NCBI RefSeq assembly: GCF_003387075.1
Contig: NZ_QUMQ01000001.1
Coordinates: 5,952,001-6,016,000 of the forward strand
Direction of reading: 5' to 3'
Length of the DNA: 64,000 bases
From: Asanoa ferruginea
GTDB taxonomy: Bacteria; Actinomycetota; Actinomycetes; Mycobacteriales; Micromonosporaceae
In this document: in pieces, positions 36,061-46,552 of the stretch
Layout of the letters: every line of letters starts with the position of its first letter
How positions within the stretch are numbered: position 1 is the first letter of the stretch
The notes under the pieces: generated by a model
What the model was told of the DNA's origin: nothing
The model's input: the letters and a program-made list of their open reading frames with translations, nothing else
Database searches by the model: none
Translations under genes and position numbers: made by a program

Positions 36061-37245
36061 TCACGGTTTGAGGACGACCTTGACGCAGCCGTCCTGCTTC
36101 TCCTTGAAGATCTCGTAGCCGTGCGGGCCCTCGGTCAGCGGGAGCTGGTGGGTGGTGAGGTCCTCGGTGCCCAACGGGTCGTCGTCGCCGGTCAGGGCGG
36201 GCATGATCTCGTCGACCCAGCGTTTGACGTGCGCCTGGCCCATCCGGAGGGTCACGCCCTTGTCGAACAGGTCCATCATGGGCAGCGGGTTGGCCTGGCC
36301 GCCATACACGCCGATGATCGAGACGGTGCCGCCCCGGCGGACGCTGTCGAAGGCCGTGTTGAGTGCCGCCATGCGGTCGACGCCGAACCTCTCGATGGCG
36401 GCGCGGGCCACGCTGTCGGGCAGCTTGCCGGCGGCGCGTTGCGCCAGGTGCTGGAGGGGTGAGCCGTGTGCCTCCATGCCGACGGCGTCGACGACGCCGT
36501 CCGCACCGCGCCCGTCGGTGAAATTCATGATCGCATCGGGTACGTCGTCGACGGCTCTGGTGTCGATCACCTCGATGTCGTGCCGGCGTGCCATCTCGAG
36601 CCGTTCCGGGACGTTGTCGACGGCGATGACCCGCTCGGCACCGAGGTGGCGGGCGACGCGGGCGGTCAGCTGTCCGATCGGACCGAGGCCGATGACGGCG
36701 CAGGTGCCGCCGGGCGGGACGTCGGTGAAACGGAACGCCTGCCACGAGGTGGTGAGCACGTCGGAGAGGAAGAGGAACCGCTCGTCGGGGTGTTCGGCCG
36801 GAACCTTGATGGGTCCGAACTGGGCCTGTGGCACCCGCAGATACTCCGCCTGGGCGCCGGGGACGTGGCCGTAGAGCTTGGTGTAGCCGAACAGCGCCGC
36901 GCCCTTGCCCTCGTCGCGGACCTGGGTCGTCTCGCACTGCGCGAAATAGCCCCGTTCGCACATCCAGCAGTGGCCACAGGAGATGTTGAACGGCACCACC
37001 ACCCGATCGCCGGGCGCGATGTGGGTGACCTCTGGGCCGACCTCCTCGACGATGCCCATCGGTTCGTGGCCGAGGATGTCACCGGGGTCGAGATACATCC
37101 CGAGGACGTCGTAGAGGTGCAGGTCCGAGCCGCAGATGGCGGTCGACGTGATGCGTACGATCGCGTCGGTCGGCTCCTGGATCCGCGGGTCCGGAGCCGA
37201 CTCGACCGAGACCTTCTCCGTGCCCTGCCACGTCAGCGCCTTCAC
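36061..37245 (-). CDS. Zinc-dependent alcohol dehydrogenase, glutathione-independent formaldehyde dehydrogenase-like
   Basis: The 394-residue MDR protein begins MKALTWQGTEKVSVE (GTG start with GGGAGG 7 bases upstream). It has STAICGSDLHLYD, GHEPMGIVEEVG, the four-Cys SCGHCWMCERGYFAQC and VIGLGPIGQLTARVARHLGAE. A long loop before the C-terminus resembles the glutathione-independent formaldehyde dehydrogenase/threonine-dehydrogenase-like group. It faces the catabolic operon and is not part of it. Such proteins are common in actinobacterial stress clusters. It may protect against reactive aldehydes. Confidence 0.85.
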   Translation of the reverse strand: MKALTWQGTEKVSVESAPDPRIQEPTDAIVRITSTAICGSDLHLYDVLGMYLDPGDILGHEPMGIVEEVGPEVTHIAPGDRVVVPFNISCGHCWMCERGYFAQCETTQVRDEGKGAALFGYTKLYGHVPGAQAEYLRVPQAQFGPIKVPAEHPDERFLFLSDVLTTSWQAFRFTDVPPGGTCAVIGLGPIGQLTARVARHLGAERVIAVDNVPERLEMARRHDIEVIDTRAVDDVPDAIMNFTDGRGADGVVDAVGMEAHGSPLQHLAQRAAGKLPDSVARAAIERFGVDRMAALNTAFDSVRRGGTVSIIGVYGGQANPLPMMDLFDKGVTLRMGQAHVKRWVDEIMPALTGDDDPLGTEDLTTHQLPLTEGPHGYEIFKEKQDGCVKVVLKP

Positions 37246-37418
37246 GGGCGCGCCTCCCGTCGTCACGGCGACCCTTGCCGGCCGCGTCCCAGGAAAAGGG
37301 TGCCCATCGGCGGCGCGGCTAATCCCGGCCAGCCCCTCCATCTCCGCCCGTAACGGTCAAACCTCCCTGGGCTGCGCCGAAATGGGTAACATCCGGCGAC
37401 ACGGGTAGCCCCTCTTGC

Positions 37419-38423
37419 ATGGGAACCCGCACACAGCACTCCCGCGTCGTCGTGGTGACCGGAGCCTCGAGCGGGATCGGCCGTGCCACCGCGTTGGCGT
37501 TCGCCGACCGTGGCGATCATCTGGTCCTGGCCGCGCGGTCGGACTCCGCCTTGCAGACGGTCGCCGCCGAGTGCGCGGCGCGCGGCGCGCGGGTCATCGT
37601 GGAAGCCGTCGACGTCAACGACGCGAGGGCGGTCCGTGATCTCGGCGGTCTGGCCGTCGGCGCGTTCGGCCGGATCGACGTCTGGGTGCACACCGCGGCC
37701 GTCATGGCCTACGGGCGTTTCGAAGACGTCCCCGCCGACGTCTTCGACCGTGTCGTGCGGACCGACCTGCTCGGTTCGGCGGCGGTGGCGCGCGTGGCGC
37801 TGGCCCGTTTCCGGGCGCAGGACTCCGGCGTGCTGGTCCTGGGTGGTTCGTTGCTCGGCAGCATCACCGCGCCTTATATGAGCGCGTACATCACCAGCAA
37901 ATGGGGCCTGCGCGGCCTCGCACGGGTGCTCCGGCAGGAGACCCGGGACGCCCCGGCGATCGAGGTGTGCCTGGTCGATCCCGGTGGCGTCAACACTCCG
38001 ATCTATCGCACCGCCGCCAACTATGCCGGCCGGGTCGGCCGGCCGCCGCCGCCGGTCGACCGCCCCGAGAAGGTCGCCGCCGCCATCCTCAAGGTGGCTG
38101 ATCATCCTCGGCGCTCGGTTTCGGTCGGCTGGGCGAATCCGTTGATCCGGGTGGGGTTCTCCACGATGCCGGCGGTCTACGACGCGTTGGTCGGCCCGCT
38201 CATGCGCCGGGGCGGACTGTCCCGCGAACCGGTCGCCGCGCACACCGGCAACGTCTTCGCACCGCTGCCCGGACAGGCGGCGACCACCGCGTCGTGGGGC
38301 CGGCAGTGGCTCAGGCCCGTCGCGGCCTCGGCCGCCGCCGTGGCGCTGGTCGCGGGTGCGGCCGCGGGCCGGCGGCTGCACGCGCCACGGCGGCGCGGAG
38401 GCGCTGTCAGCCGCGCCTCATAG
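37419..38423 (+). CDS. SDR family oxidoreductase with C-terminal hydrophobic segment
   Basis: The 334-residue protein has an N-terminal SDR domain with VTGASSGIGRA, VHTAAV instead of NNAG, GGSLLGS (Ser) and YITSK (Tyr-x-x-x-Lys, about 157-161). The extra C-terminal 80 residues include a weak hydrophobic segment (PVAASAAAVALVAGAAAG) followed by basic residues, perhaps a membrane tail. Similar SDRs occur in stress-response neighbourhoods with SigB-type sigma factors, as here. The upstream region has GGGTAA and GGGTAG hexamers but no convincing -35, so SigB-type control is only possible. Confidence 0.85.
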   Translation: MGTRTQHSRVVVVTGASSGIGRATALAFADRGDHLVLAARSDSALQTVAAECAARGARVIVEAVDVNDARAVRDLGGLAVGAFGRIDVWVHTAAVMAYGRFEDVPADVFDRVVRTDLLGSAAVARVALARFRAQDSGVLVLGGSLLGSITAPYMSAYITSKWGLRGLARVLRQETRDAPAIEVCLVDPGGVNTPIYRTAANYAGRVGRPPPPVDRPEKVAAAILKVADHPRRSVSVGWANPLIRVGFSTMPAVYDALVGPLMRRGGLSREPVAAHTGNVFAPLPGQAATTASWGRQWLRPVAASAAAVALVAGAAAGRRLHAPRRRGGAVSRAS

Positions 38424-38451
38424 TTTCGGGTAGCTATCGGCTGGCCGTTCG

Positions 38452-38547
38452 GCTATGGTTGCCCCGGAACAACTAATGCTCTTTGGCGCGTTCGCCTCCG
38501 GACCCCGGGTGGACTGGCTCCCCCGTCGCACCGGGCTCAGGAGAACG
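38452..38547 (+). promoter_or_regulatory. Conserved promoter/leader shared with the second SigB-type sigma gene
   Basis: GCTATGGTTGCC (38452-38463) is identical to 47302-47313. A 30-base block at 38490-38519 matches 47342-47371 at 28 of 30 positions. TATGGT could be a -10 element, giving a leader of about 80 bases that ends in CAGGAGAACG before the start codon. The conserved block contains an imperfect ACCC/GGGT symmetry. It is a candidate RNA element or DNA-binding site controlling both paralogues. Confidence 0.6.
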
Positions 38548-39342
38548 ATGGCCATCACCGCTGCCGATCTGGTCGCTGACGCCGGTCACGCGTCGACGGC
38601 GACCGCGCTTCTCGCCACCCTGACCGCCATGCCGGCCGACCATCCGGGCCGGGCCAGAGCGCGGGAGCGGGCGATCGAGGCCTGGCTTCCGCTGGCGCGC
38701 CACCTCGCCAAGCGCTACACGGGTCGCGGCGAACCCGCCGACGACCTCGTCCAGACCGCGTCGCTCGGGCTGGTGAAGGCCGTCGACCGCTTCGATGCCG
38801 AACGCGGCACAGACTTTCCCGGCTTCGCGATCCCGACCATCGTCGGTGAGCTCAAGCGCCATTTCCGTGACCGGACCTGGTCGGTCCGGGTGCCGCGGCG
38901 GCTCCAGGAGCTGCGCTTGGCGATCACCAAGGCCGACGCCACCCTGACCCAGACGCTCGGTCGCTCGCCGACCGTGGCCGACATCGCCGGTTACCTCGGC
39001 CTGGGTGAGGAAAGCGTCCTCGACGGGCTCGACGGCATCCGCGCCTACCGGGCGGTGTCACTGTCCACGCCGGTCGGTGACGGCAGCGACGCCACCGAGC
39101 TCGGTGACCTGCTCGGCGCGGTCGATCCTTCCCTCGAGCACATCCTGAACCGCCTGGTCCTGTGGCCGGCGTTCGGGCTGCTCGATGACCGGGACCGCCG
39201 GATCCTGATCCTGCGGTTCTACGGCAGCCGCACCCAGACGCAGATCGCCGAGGAGATCGGCATTTCGCAGATGCACGTCTCCCGCCTGATCGCCCGGGCC
39301 CTCGCCACGCTGCGCGACCACCTCCACCCGTCCGACGGGTAG
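38548..39342 (+). CDS. SigB/SigF-family alternative RNA polymerase sigma factor (copy 1)
   Basis: The 264-residue protein has regions 2-4 of group 3 sigma factors: ERAIEAWLPLARHLAKRY and DDLVQTASLGLVKAVDRFD (region 2), FPGFAIPTIVGELKRHFRDR, VPRRLQELRLAI (region 3) and QIAEEIGISQMHVSRLI (region 4 HTH). This is the SigF/SigB general-stress family of Actinobacteria. ATG 38548 follows AGGAG. No anti-sigma (RsbW-like) gene is adjacent, which is unusual for the family. A paralogue lies at 47399. Neighbouring genes with SigB-like promoters are likely targets. Confidence 0.92.
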   Translation: MAITAADLVADAGHASTATALLATLTAMPADHPGRARARERAIEAWLPLARHLAKRYTGRGEPADDLVQTASLGLVKAVDRFDAERGTDFPGFAIPTIVGELKRHFRDRTWSVRVPRRLQELRLAITKADATLTQTLGRSPTVADIAGYLGLGEESVLDGLDGIRAYRAVSLSTPVGDGSDATELGDLLGAVDPSLEHILNRLVLWPAFGLLDDRDRRILILRFYGSRTQTQIAEEIGISQMHVSRLIARALATLRDHLHPSDG

Positions 39343-39480
39343 CCGCCCGGCGGTATCCGGCACCAAAGTTGTCTGTCGGCAATTATCTTCTTCGGACTCG
39401 CATGACCTGCCGCCCCTCGGGTACCGCTCTTCCCATCGGCACCGTTAGCGAGGGTGCTCCACGTCAAAGAAGGGTCCGCG

Positions 39481-40032
39481 ATGACGGGCACCGTCAACTC
39501 CTGGCCGCCGTCCGACGGCCAGCAATCAACGACCGACAAGGCGAGGTCCGAAGCCGCGGACGTCGGTCGCGTAGCGGCCGCCGCGGGCGGCGATGTCGTC
39601 TCGACCGCCAAGGACCAGGTAGGCCAGGTCGCACACGAGACCGCCCGTCAGGCCCGGGACCTCTACGGGACGACCCGCGCACAGCTACGCGACCAGGCCG
39701 GCGCACAGCAGAAGCGGGCCGCCGGTGGCATCCGTTCGCTCGGCGACGAGATCAGGTCGATGGCGGACAAGGGCGGCCAGGACGGTCCGGCCAGCGAGTT
39801 GGCCCGCCAGGCATCCGGCCGCATCTCCGATGTCGCTGACTGGATCGAGGCCCGCGAGCCGGGTCAGGTCGTCGACGAGGTCAAGCAGTTCGCCCGCCGG
39901 CACCCCGGTGCCTTCCTCGCCGGCGCCGCCGTCCTCGGCGTGCTCGCCGGCCGGCTGACCCGCGGCGTCACGGCCGATGCGCCCGACAACGGCGGTTACG
40001 CCCCGGCCATGGGTGCCGGGACCCGGGCGTGA
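39481..40032 (+). CDS. Small amphipathic envelope-associated protein
   Basis: This 183-residue protein has a long Ala/Gln/Arg/Glu-rich amphipathic helical stretch (about 25-145). A single hydrophobic segment near the C-terminus (HPGAFLAGAAVLGVLAGRL) follows. I do not recognise a named domain. Such proteins regularly precede holin-like and DUF3618 genes in actinobacterial stress loci. The next gene begins inside its stop (GTGA). GGGTAC at 39419-39424 could be a SigB-type -10 but lacks a good -35. It is probably a peripheral or single-pass membrane protein. Confidence 0.8.
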   Translation: MTGTVNSWPPSDGQQSTTDKARSEAADVGRVAAAAGGDVVSTAKDQVGQVAHETARQARDLYGTTRAQLRDQAGAQQKRAAGGIRSLGDEIRSMADKGGQDGPASELARQASGRISDVADWIEAREPGQVVDEVKQFARRHPGAFLAGAAVLGVLAGRLTRGVTADAPDNGGYAPAMGAGTRA

Positions 40033-40436
40033 CCACCACCGAATCCAGCACACCCGCGGACCGTTCGTTCGGCGACCTCATGGGCGAGGTCACCCGCGAC
40101 ATGTCCACGCTCGTCCGCCAAGAGGTCGAGCTGGCCAAGGCCGAACTACGCGACGAAGCGAAGAAGGCCGGCAAGGCCGCCGGAATGTTCGGCGGCGCTG
40201 GCTTCGCCGGCTACATGGTCCTGCTGTTCTCGTCCATCGCACTGTGGTGGGGGTTGTCCAACGTCATGGACCAAGGCTGGGCCGCGCTGATCGTGGCTGT
40301 CCTGTGGGCAGTTGTCGCCGTTGCCATGTTCGTGGTCGCCCGCGGCCAGCTGCGCGAGGTGCGGGGACTTTCCCGCACCGCGGAGACCGTCAAAGACATT
40401 CCCCCGGCCCTCAAGCCGGACACAGGAGGCTACTGA
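40029..40436 (+). CDS. Actinobacterial holin-X-like (phage holin superfamily III) membrane protein
   Basis: The 135-residue protein has an amphipathic N-terminal helix (FGDLMGEVTRDMSTLVRQEV) and two transmembrane helices (GFAGYMVLLFSSIALWWGL and AALIVAVLWAVVAVAMFVV). This matches the 'putative actinobacterial holin-X' family. Despite the name, these genes are chromosomal housekeeping or stress genes, and no other phage genes are near. It is encoded in a three-gene cassette with GTGA and TGATG overlaps. Confidence 0.87.
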   Translation: MTTTESSTPADRSFGDLMGEVTRDMSTLVRQEVELAKAELRDEAKKAGKAAGMFGGAGFAGYMVLLFSSIALWWGLSNVMDQGWAALIVAVLWAVVAVAMFVVARGQLREVRGLSRTAETVKDIPPALKPDTGGY

Positions 40437-41020
40437 TGAGCACCGATCCGGATCAGATCCGGCGCGAGATCGAACAGACTCGCTCCAGCCTCAGCGAGGA
40501 CGTCGACGCCCTGGCCTACAAGGCGAGCCCGCGTCGCATGGTCAATGACCGGAAGCGGCGGGCCGGCGACGCGCTCCGCAACGTCCGTCACTCCGTCATG
40601 GGTACGGCGAGCGATGTCGCCGATCGTGGTGGCAGCGCCGCATCCACCGTCACGGACGCGGTGCACGACGCCCCCGCGGCGATCCGCCGCAAGGCGCAGG
40701 GCAACCCGCTGGCCGCCGGCATCGTCGCGTTCGGTCTCGGCTGGCTCGTGTCGTCGATGTTGCCGGCCAGCGAGCGGGAGCAACGGGCGGCCGGTGCCCT
40801 GAAGGACAAGGTCGCCGACCACGCCGACACGTTGAAGGCGGAGGCGAAGGATCTCGTCGACGAGGCGAAGACCAACCTCGAGGGGCCGGCCCACGACGCG
40901 GTCGACTCGGTGCGGTCAACAGCCCAGGACGCGACGGCCACCGTCAAGGACGAAGGCCGTTCGGCCGCGAGCGACGTCAGGGTTCGGGCCGAGGAAGCGC
41001 GCGACGAAGTTCGCCGCTAG
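40436..41020 (+). CDS. DUF3618 domain protein
   Basis: The 194-residue protein starts with the DUF3618 signature (DPDQIRREIEQTRSSLSEDV). It has a short hydrophobic anchor (GNPLAAGIVAFGLGWLVSSML, in part) and then a long charged coiled-coil-like tail rich in Lys/Asp/Glu/Ala (about 125-194) resembling LEA-type stress proteins. Function unknown. It is coupled to the holin-like gene by TGATG and precedes the catalase gene. Confidence 0.88.
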   Translation: MSTDPDQIRREIEQTRSSLSEDVDALAYKASPRRMVNDRKRRAGDALRNVRHSVMGTASDVADRGGSAASTVTDAVHDAPAAIRRKAQGNPLAAGIVAFGLGWLVSSMLPASEREQRAAGALKDKVADHADTLKAEAKDLVDEAKTNLEGPAHDAVDSVRSTAQDATATVKDEGRSAASDVRVRAEEARDEVRR

Positions 41021-41104
41021 GTCCATGGAGGGGCGTGGTGCGGTGGCATCACGTCCTCCGACCCGTTGTCAGCAGTCTCATCCGCGATGGAGGAACTCCG
41101 CCCG

Positions 41105-43345
<2,241 letters not shown>

Positions 43346-43410
43346 TGGCAAGCCCCATTGGACTCCTTCGCACTCGGCTGTCTCAGCAGCCACGCTGGCG
43401 GACCGCTGGT

Positions 43411-43435
43411 GTTTGATCTCCATCGCTCCGGGAAC
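43411..43435 (+). promoter_or_regulatory. SigB/SigF-type promoter for the haem-oxygenase-like/CDGSH operon
   Basis: GTTT (43411-43414), 15-base spacer, GGGAAC (43430-43435) fits the actinobacterial SigB/SigF consensus GTTT-N(14-16)-GGGWAY. The start codon at 43444 is 8 bases downstream of the -10, so the mRNA may be nearly leaderless. Confidence 0.65.
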
Positions 43436-43443
43436 CCACAAAC

Positions 43444-44424
43444 ATGAGGCTGCCAGAACCCCGCGGACCGGTGTCGGCGATGCTGATCGACAGCTTGCGC
43501 CGGCCGCCGCACGTCGTGCCGATCGTCCAGACCGCAGACGAGGAAGACCTGCAGTTGGCGCTGTTCGTCTGCTACGAACTGCACTATCAAGGCTGGGACG
43601 AGGTCGACGAGGCCTGGGAATGGAACCCGTCGCTCCTGGCCCTGCGGGCCGGTCTCGAGAAGCGCTTCGAGGCCGACCTGCGCGACCGGATCCCCGAGCA
43701 CGAGCCGGTGACCGAGGTGCCGCAGGCCCTTGCCGCACTGGTGGGCGCCGACGACCGGGTTCCGAGCGCGACCGCGTCCGGGTTCCTGCAACGTCGCGCC
43801 ACCCGCGACCAGTTCCTCGAGTTCGTCATCCACCGCTCGGTCTACCACCTCAAGGAAGCCGACCCACACACGTGGGGGATCCCACGGCTGACCGGGCGCG
43901 CGAAGGCGGCATTGGTCGAGATCCAGGTCGACGAGTACGGCGGCGGCCGGCCGGAGCGGATGCACGCCGAACTCTTCCGCTCCATGATGGACAGTGTCGG
44001 CGTCGACAGCACGTATGGCGCGCATGTCAACGCCGTTCCGGCGGTGACGCTTTCGACCAGCAACGTGATCTCACTCTTCGGTTTACACCGGCGGCTGCGG
44101 GGAGCGCTCGTGGGCCACCTGGCCGCGTTCGAGATGACCTCGTCGATCCCGAATCGGCGCTACGGCGACGGGCTGCGCCGGCTCGGCGGCGACCGCACGG
44201 CGACCCGCTTCTTCGACGAGCATGTCGAGGCCGACGCCGTGCACGAACAGATCGCGGCCGTCGACCTGTGCGGTGGCTACGTCTCCTCCGCGGCGGACCA
44301 GAAGGCGGCCGCCGCGGAGGTGCTGTTCGGAGCCGCGTGCTGTCTGGCGGTCGACGCGGCGGCATCCGACCACATGCTCGACGCGTGGCACGCCGGGCAC
44401 AGCTCGTTGCGGACGCTGCGATGA
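43444..44424 (+). CDS. Iron-containing redox enzyme family protein (haem-oxygenase-like fold)
   Basis: The 326-residue all-helical protein has features of the haem-oxygenase-like diiron family: CYELHYQGWDEVDEAWEWNP near the N-terminus with Glu/His candidate ligands, FVIHRSVYHLKEADPH, IQVDEYGGGRPERMHAELF (Glu-His ligands) and FFDEHVEADAVHEQIA. Members of this fold perform oxidative C-C or N-oxygenation, and many are uncharacterised. Its stop overlaps the ATG of a CDGSH iron-sulfur protein, a pairing common in actinobacteria that suggests an electron partner. The promoter is SigB-like. Confidence 0.85.
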   Translation: MRLPEPRGPVSAMLIDSLRRPPHVVPIVQTADEEDLQLALFVCYELHYQGWDEVDEAWEWNPSLLALRAGLEKRFEADLRDRIPEHEPVTEVPQALAALVGADDRVPSATASGFLQRRATRDQFLEFVIHRSVYHLKEADPHTWGIPRLTGRAKAALVEIQVDEYGGGRPERMHAELFRSMMDSVGVDSTYGAHVNAVPAVTLSTSNVISLFGLHRRLRGALVGHLAAFEMTSSIPNRRYGDGLRRLGGDRTATRFFDEHVEADAVHEQIAAVDLCGGYVSSAADQKAAAAEVLFGAACCLAVDAAASDHMLDAWHAGHSSLRTLR

Positions 44425-44630
44425 GTGAGCCGGGTGCGACGGTCACCCCGTACGAGGACGGTCCGTTGTTGATCCGCGGTGACTTCGCGATCCTCACGCC
44501 GGACGGCGAGCGGATCGAGCCGGGCCGCGGCACCGTGGCACTGTGCCGATGCGGCAAGTCGGCCAGCAAGCCCTTCTGCGACGGCAGCCACAAGCTGGTC
44601 GGCTTCCGGGCACCGACTCGCGAGCGGTGA
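44421..44630 (+). CDS. CDGSH iron-sulfur (mitoNEET-like) protein
   Basis: This 69-residue protein carries the complete CDGSH cluster-binding motif CRCGKSASKPFCDGSH, with Cys42, Cys44, Cys53 and His57 as predicted [2Fe-2S] ligands. The start lies within the stop of the haem-oxygenase-like gene (ATGA). It likely carries electrons or iron-sulfur clusters for that enzyme during stress. Confidence 0.93.
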   Translation: MSEPGATVTPYEDGPLLIRGDFAILTPDGERIEPGRGTVALCRCGKSASKPFCDGSHKLVGFRAPTRER

Positions 44631-44714
44631 CCCATCTAGATCAGGAGGATCCGCGCCGCGGTCGGCGACGCGGATGACCTCGCCGTCTACGTCATGCTTG
44701 TCCGCGCGGTCGGC

Positions 44715-45191
44715 TCACTTCGCTGCCGACATCAGCTTGAGCGGGTCGCTCGGTGCCTTGGCCTTGGCCGCGGCCATCTGCTCACCGAGCTCGACCAGCC
44801 GGTTGCGGCCGAGCGCCTTGCGCACGTCGGGGAACCAGTCCTTCTCTTCCTCCTCGACGTGATGCCGCACATTCTCGATCAACACGGTCACCTTGGCGTC
44901 GAAGCTCTCGTCGCTGGGGTCGGCGCTGCCCAGCTCGGAGAGCAGCCAGGCCACCACGTGATGCTCTTCGACCGACTCCAGCACATGGTCGGTGGTGTCG
45001 GGGGCACCTGCGCGGGCGGCCGGGTAGAAGATCGTTTCTTCGATGTAGGCGTGCGTCACCAGTTCCTTGATGATTTTGTTGACGAGCGCGCGCTTGGTCG
45101 ACGGATCCGCCGACTCGTGTGTCTTCTCGAACTCCTTGAACAGGGCGTTGACCGTCTTGTGGTCGTCTTTCAGCAGCACGATGCCGTCCAT
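44715..45191 (-). CDS. Hemerythrin HHE domain protein
   Basis: This 158-residue four-helix protein has LLKDDHKTVNALFKEFEKT, HAYIEETIFYP (His-x-x-x-Glu), VEEHHVVAWLLSEL (Glu-His) and HHVEEEEKDWFP. This is the spaced His/Glu pattern that binds a diiron centre. Such proteins sense or scavenge O2, NO or peroxide in Actinobacteria. It is transcribed opposite to its neighbours. A weak SigB-like element on the minus strand (GTTT at 45268-45271, 16-base spacer, GGGCAA at 45246-45251) and a TCCTGGCCAGGA palindrome (45213-45224) lie upstream. Confidence 0.92.
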   Translation of the reverse strand: MDGIVLLKDDHKTVNALFKEFEKTHESADPSTKRALVNKIIKELVTHAYIEETIFYPAARAGAPDTTDHVLESVEEHHVVAWLLSELGSADPSDESFDAKVTVLIENVRHHVEEEEKDWFPDVRKALGRNRLVELGEQMAAAKAKAPSDPLKLMSAAK

Positions 45192-45212
45192 GGTGACCCT
45201 TTCATCAGCTCA

Positions 45213-45224
45213 TCCTGGCCAGGA
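45213..45224. promoter_or_regulatory. 12-base perfect palindrome upstream of the hemerythrin gene
   Basis: TCCTGGCCAGGA is perfectly self-complementary and lies 22 bases before the hemerythrin start, in its 5' untranslated or promoter region. It could bind a dimeric regulator. In GC-rich DNA a 12-base palindrome also arises by chance. Confidence 0.4.
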
Positions 45225-45450
45225 CGTGCGCCAGCACAGGGTCAGTTGCCCCACGTCAACCAAAGCCAAACGGCCGGCTCGGGTGGTAGCGCCCGATTGC
45301 CGAGATTGCCGGTCGGCTGGGCTGGTGATGACGTTGGTTGCGGGGTCCCCGCCGGAGTCTTACGCTCGCAACAACGCATCTACAAATGCCCCGGACCCCG
45401 GCATTCATTCATGCATCGAAGACGCATGCTCGAATGCGAGGGCAGGGCAC

Positions 45451-46119
45451 ATGGCGATCTTGCGGCACGACTTCGAGTTCTTCTCCCTCTGCCTGGGCAC
45501 CGACGGTGTCGAGGCTTTCCTGCGTCTGGACGGCGACATCGACGGTGACTGCGTCGAAGCCCTGAACGATGCCGTCGGACACCTCCGCCGATACGCGCCA
45601 CAGCGGCTCTTCATCGATCTCGGCGGCGTCGCGTTCGCCGGTGCCACCTTGGTCAACTTCTTGGTCCGGGTTGTGCACGCACTCCCGACCAGGTCGACCA
45701 CCACGTTGTGCCGCCCCGGCGCCGAAACGGTCCGGCTGCTCCGCCTGACCTCGGCGGAGGGCATTGCCGAGATGAGGCACGACCTGCCGGCGGCGTGGCC
45801 CGCTCTCCCGGCCCGCGCGCCGGCGGAAGGCCGTGCGATCGACGAAGCGGTCTCCGCTGGGATGGCTGTCATCGACGCCGACGGCCTCTACCTAGGACTC
45901 CTGACGTTGCCGGCGTCGACAGGGGCGTCGTCGCACGACCGGCCCAGCGACTTCGAGATTGAGTGCGAGGCCCGCAATCGCCGGTGGCACGGCGACTGGG
46001 CGCAGGTCATGTGGGTCGTCGATTACGCCGTGCGACTCAACGTGACCGAGCAGGCGTTGGCCAGCTTCCAGCCGATGCTTTCCCGGGTGACGGGTTCGTC
46101 GAAGGCGACCGCTGCGTGA
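45451..46119 (+). CDS. STAS-domain protein with C-terminal extension
   Basis: The N-terminal 100 residues of this 222-residue protein form a STAS (anti-anti-sigma) domain: VEAFLRLDGDIDGDCVEALNDAV and the core strand RLFIDLGGVAFAGATLVNFL. Where SpoIIAA-type proteins have the phosphorylatable DSSG, this one has AGAT, so classical Ser phosphorylation may be lost, though Thr is possible. The last 110 residues are not recognised (DFEIECEARNRRWHGDWAQV). Position beside SigB-type sigma genes suggests a role in the partner-switching network, but no RsbW-like kinase is in the window. ATG 45451 has GAGGG upstream; the frame is open further upstream without family features. Confidence 0.75.
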   Translation: MAILRHDFEFFSLCLGTDGVEAFLRLDGDIDGDCVEALNDAVGHLRRYAPQRLFIDLGGVAFAGATLVNFLVRVVHALPTRSTTTLCRPGAETVRLLRLTSAEGIAEMRHDLPAAWPALPARAPAEGRAIDEAVSAGMAVIDADGLYLGLLTLPASTGASSHDRPSDFEIECEARNRRWHGDWAQVMWVVDYAVRLNVTEQALASFQPMLSRVTGSSKATAA

Positions 46120-46180
46120 GTTCGGCTCGTCATTGAGCCTCGAACGTCTCGGCGGCGTCGTCTCCGCAGGTTCCATCGCG

Positions 46181-46206
46181 GTTTGGGTTCCGTGGGCGGC
46201 GGGAAC
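46181..46206 (+). promoter_or_regulatory. SigB/SigF-type promoter of the GlsB/YeaQ-like gene
   Basis: GTTT (46181-46184), 16-base spacer, GGGAAC (46201-46206) agrees with GTTT-N(14-16)-GGGWAY. It lies 48 bases upstream of the start codon, with GAGGAGGAA as the ribosome-binding site in between. Confidence 0.65.
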
Positions 46207-46254
46207 TTGGCCGCCGTCACGCAGTGACAATGAACCCCCCGAGGAGGAACGGCC

Positions 46255-46539
46255 ATGACCGCAGGTGGAATCATCACCGCACTGATTATCGGTTTGATCA
46301 TTGGTGCGCTGGGGCGTCTGGTCGTGCCCGGCCGCCAGAACATCCCGTTGTGGCTGACGCTGGTTATCGGCGTCGTCGCGGCGCTGATCGGTTCCGCGAT
46401 CGCGCGGGCCGGTGGCTTCGCCGACACGGACGGCTGGATCGACTGGCGTGAGCTGCTTCTGCAGATCGTGCTCGCGGCTGTCGGTGTCGCGCTGGTCGTG
46501 GGCTTCGCCGGCCGTGGTCGGCGCAGCGTCACCCGCTGA
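46255..46539 (+). CDS. GlsB/YeaQ/YmgE family stress-response membrane protein
   Basis: This 94-residue three-helix membrane protein has GGIITALIIGLIIGALGRLVVPGRQ and WLTLVIGVVAALIGSAIA, the typical GlsB/YeaQ/YmgE (transglycosylase-associated) pattern. Orthologues are induced by general stress. The SigB-like promoter upstream supports that. A terminator hairpin follows at 46553-46575. Confidence 0.92.
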   Translation: MTAGGIITALIIGLIIGALGRLVVPGRQNIPLWLTLVIGVVAALIGSAIARAGGFADTDGWIDWRELLLQIVLAAVGVALVVGFAGRGRRSVTR

Positions 46540-46552
46540 TCGGTTCTATCGA

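Noticed and set aside
37384-37408. SigB-type promoter for the SDR gene at 37419
   Set aside because: GGGTAA and GGGTAG are present, but no GTTT-like -35 lies 14-16 bases upstream of either.
40029-40436. Possible prophage remnant because of the holin-like gene
   Set aside because: The holin-X-like gene is part of a conserved chromosomal stress cassette with DUF3618; no integrase, terminase, capsid or lysis genes are near.
44649-44675. Hairpin ATCCGCG...CGCGGAT after the CDGSH gene as a terminator
   Set aside because: Only 7 bp perfect with a long interrupted loop and no T-run; too weak to list.
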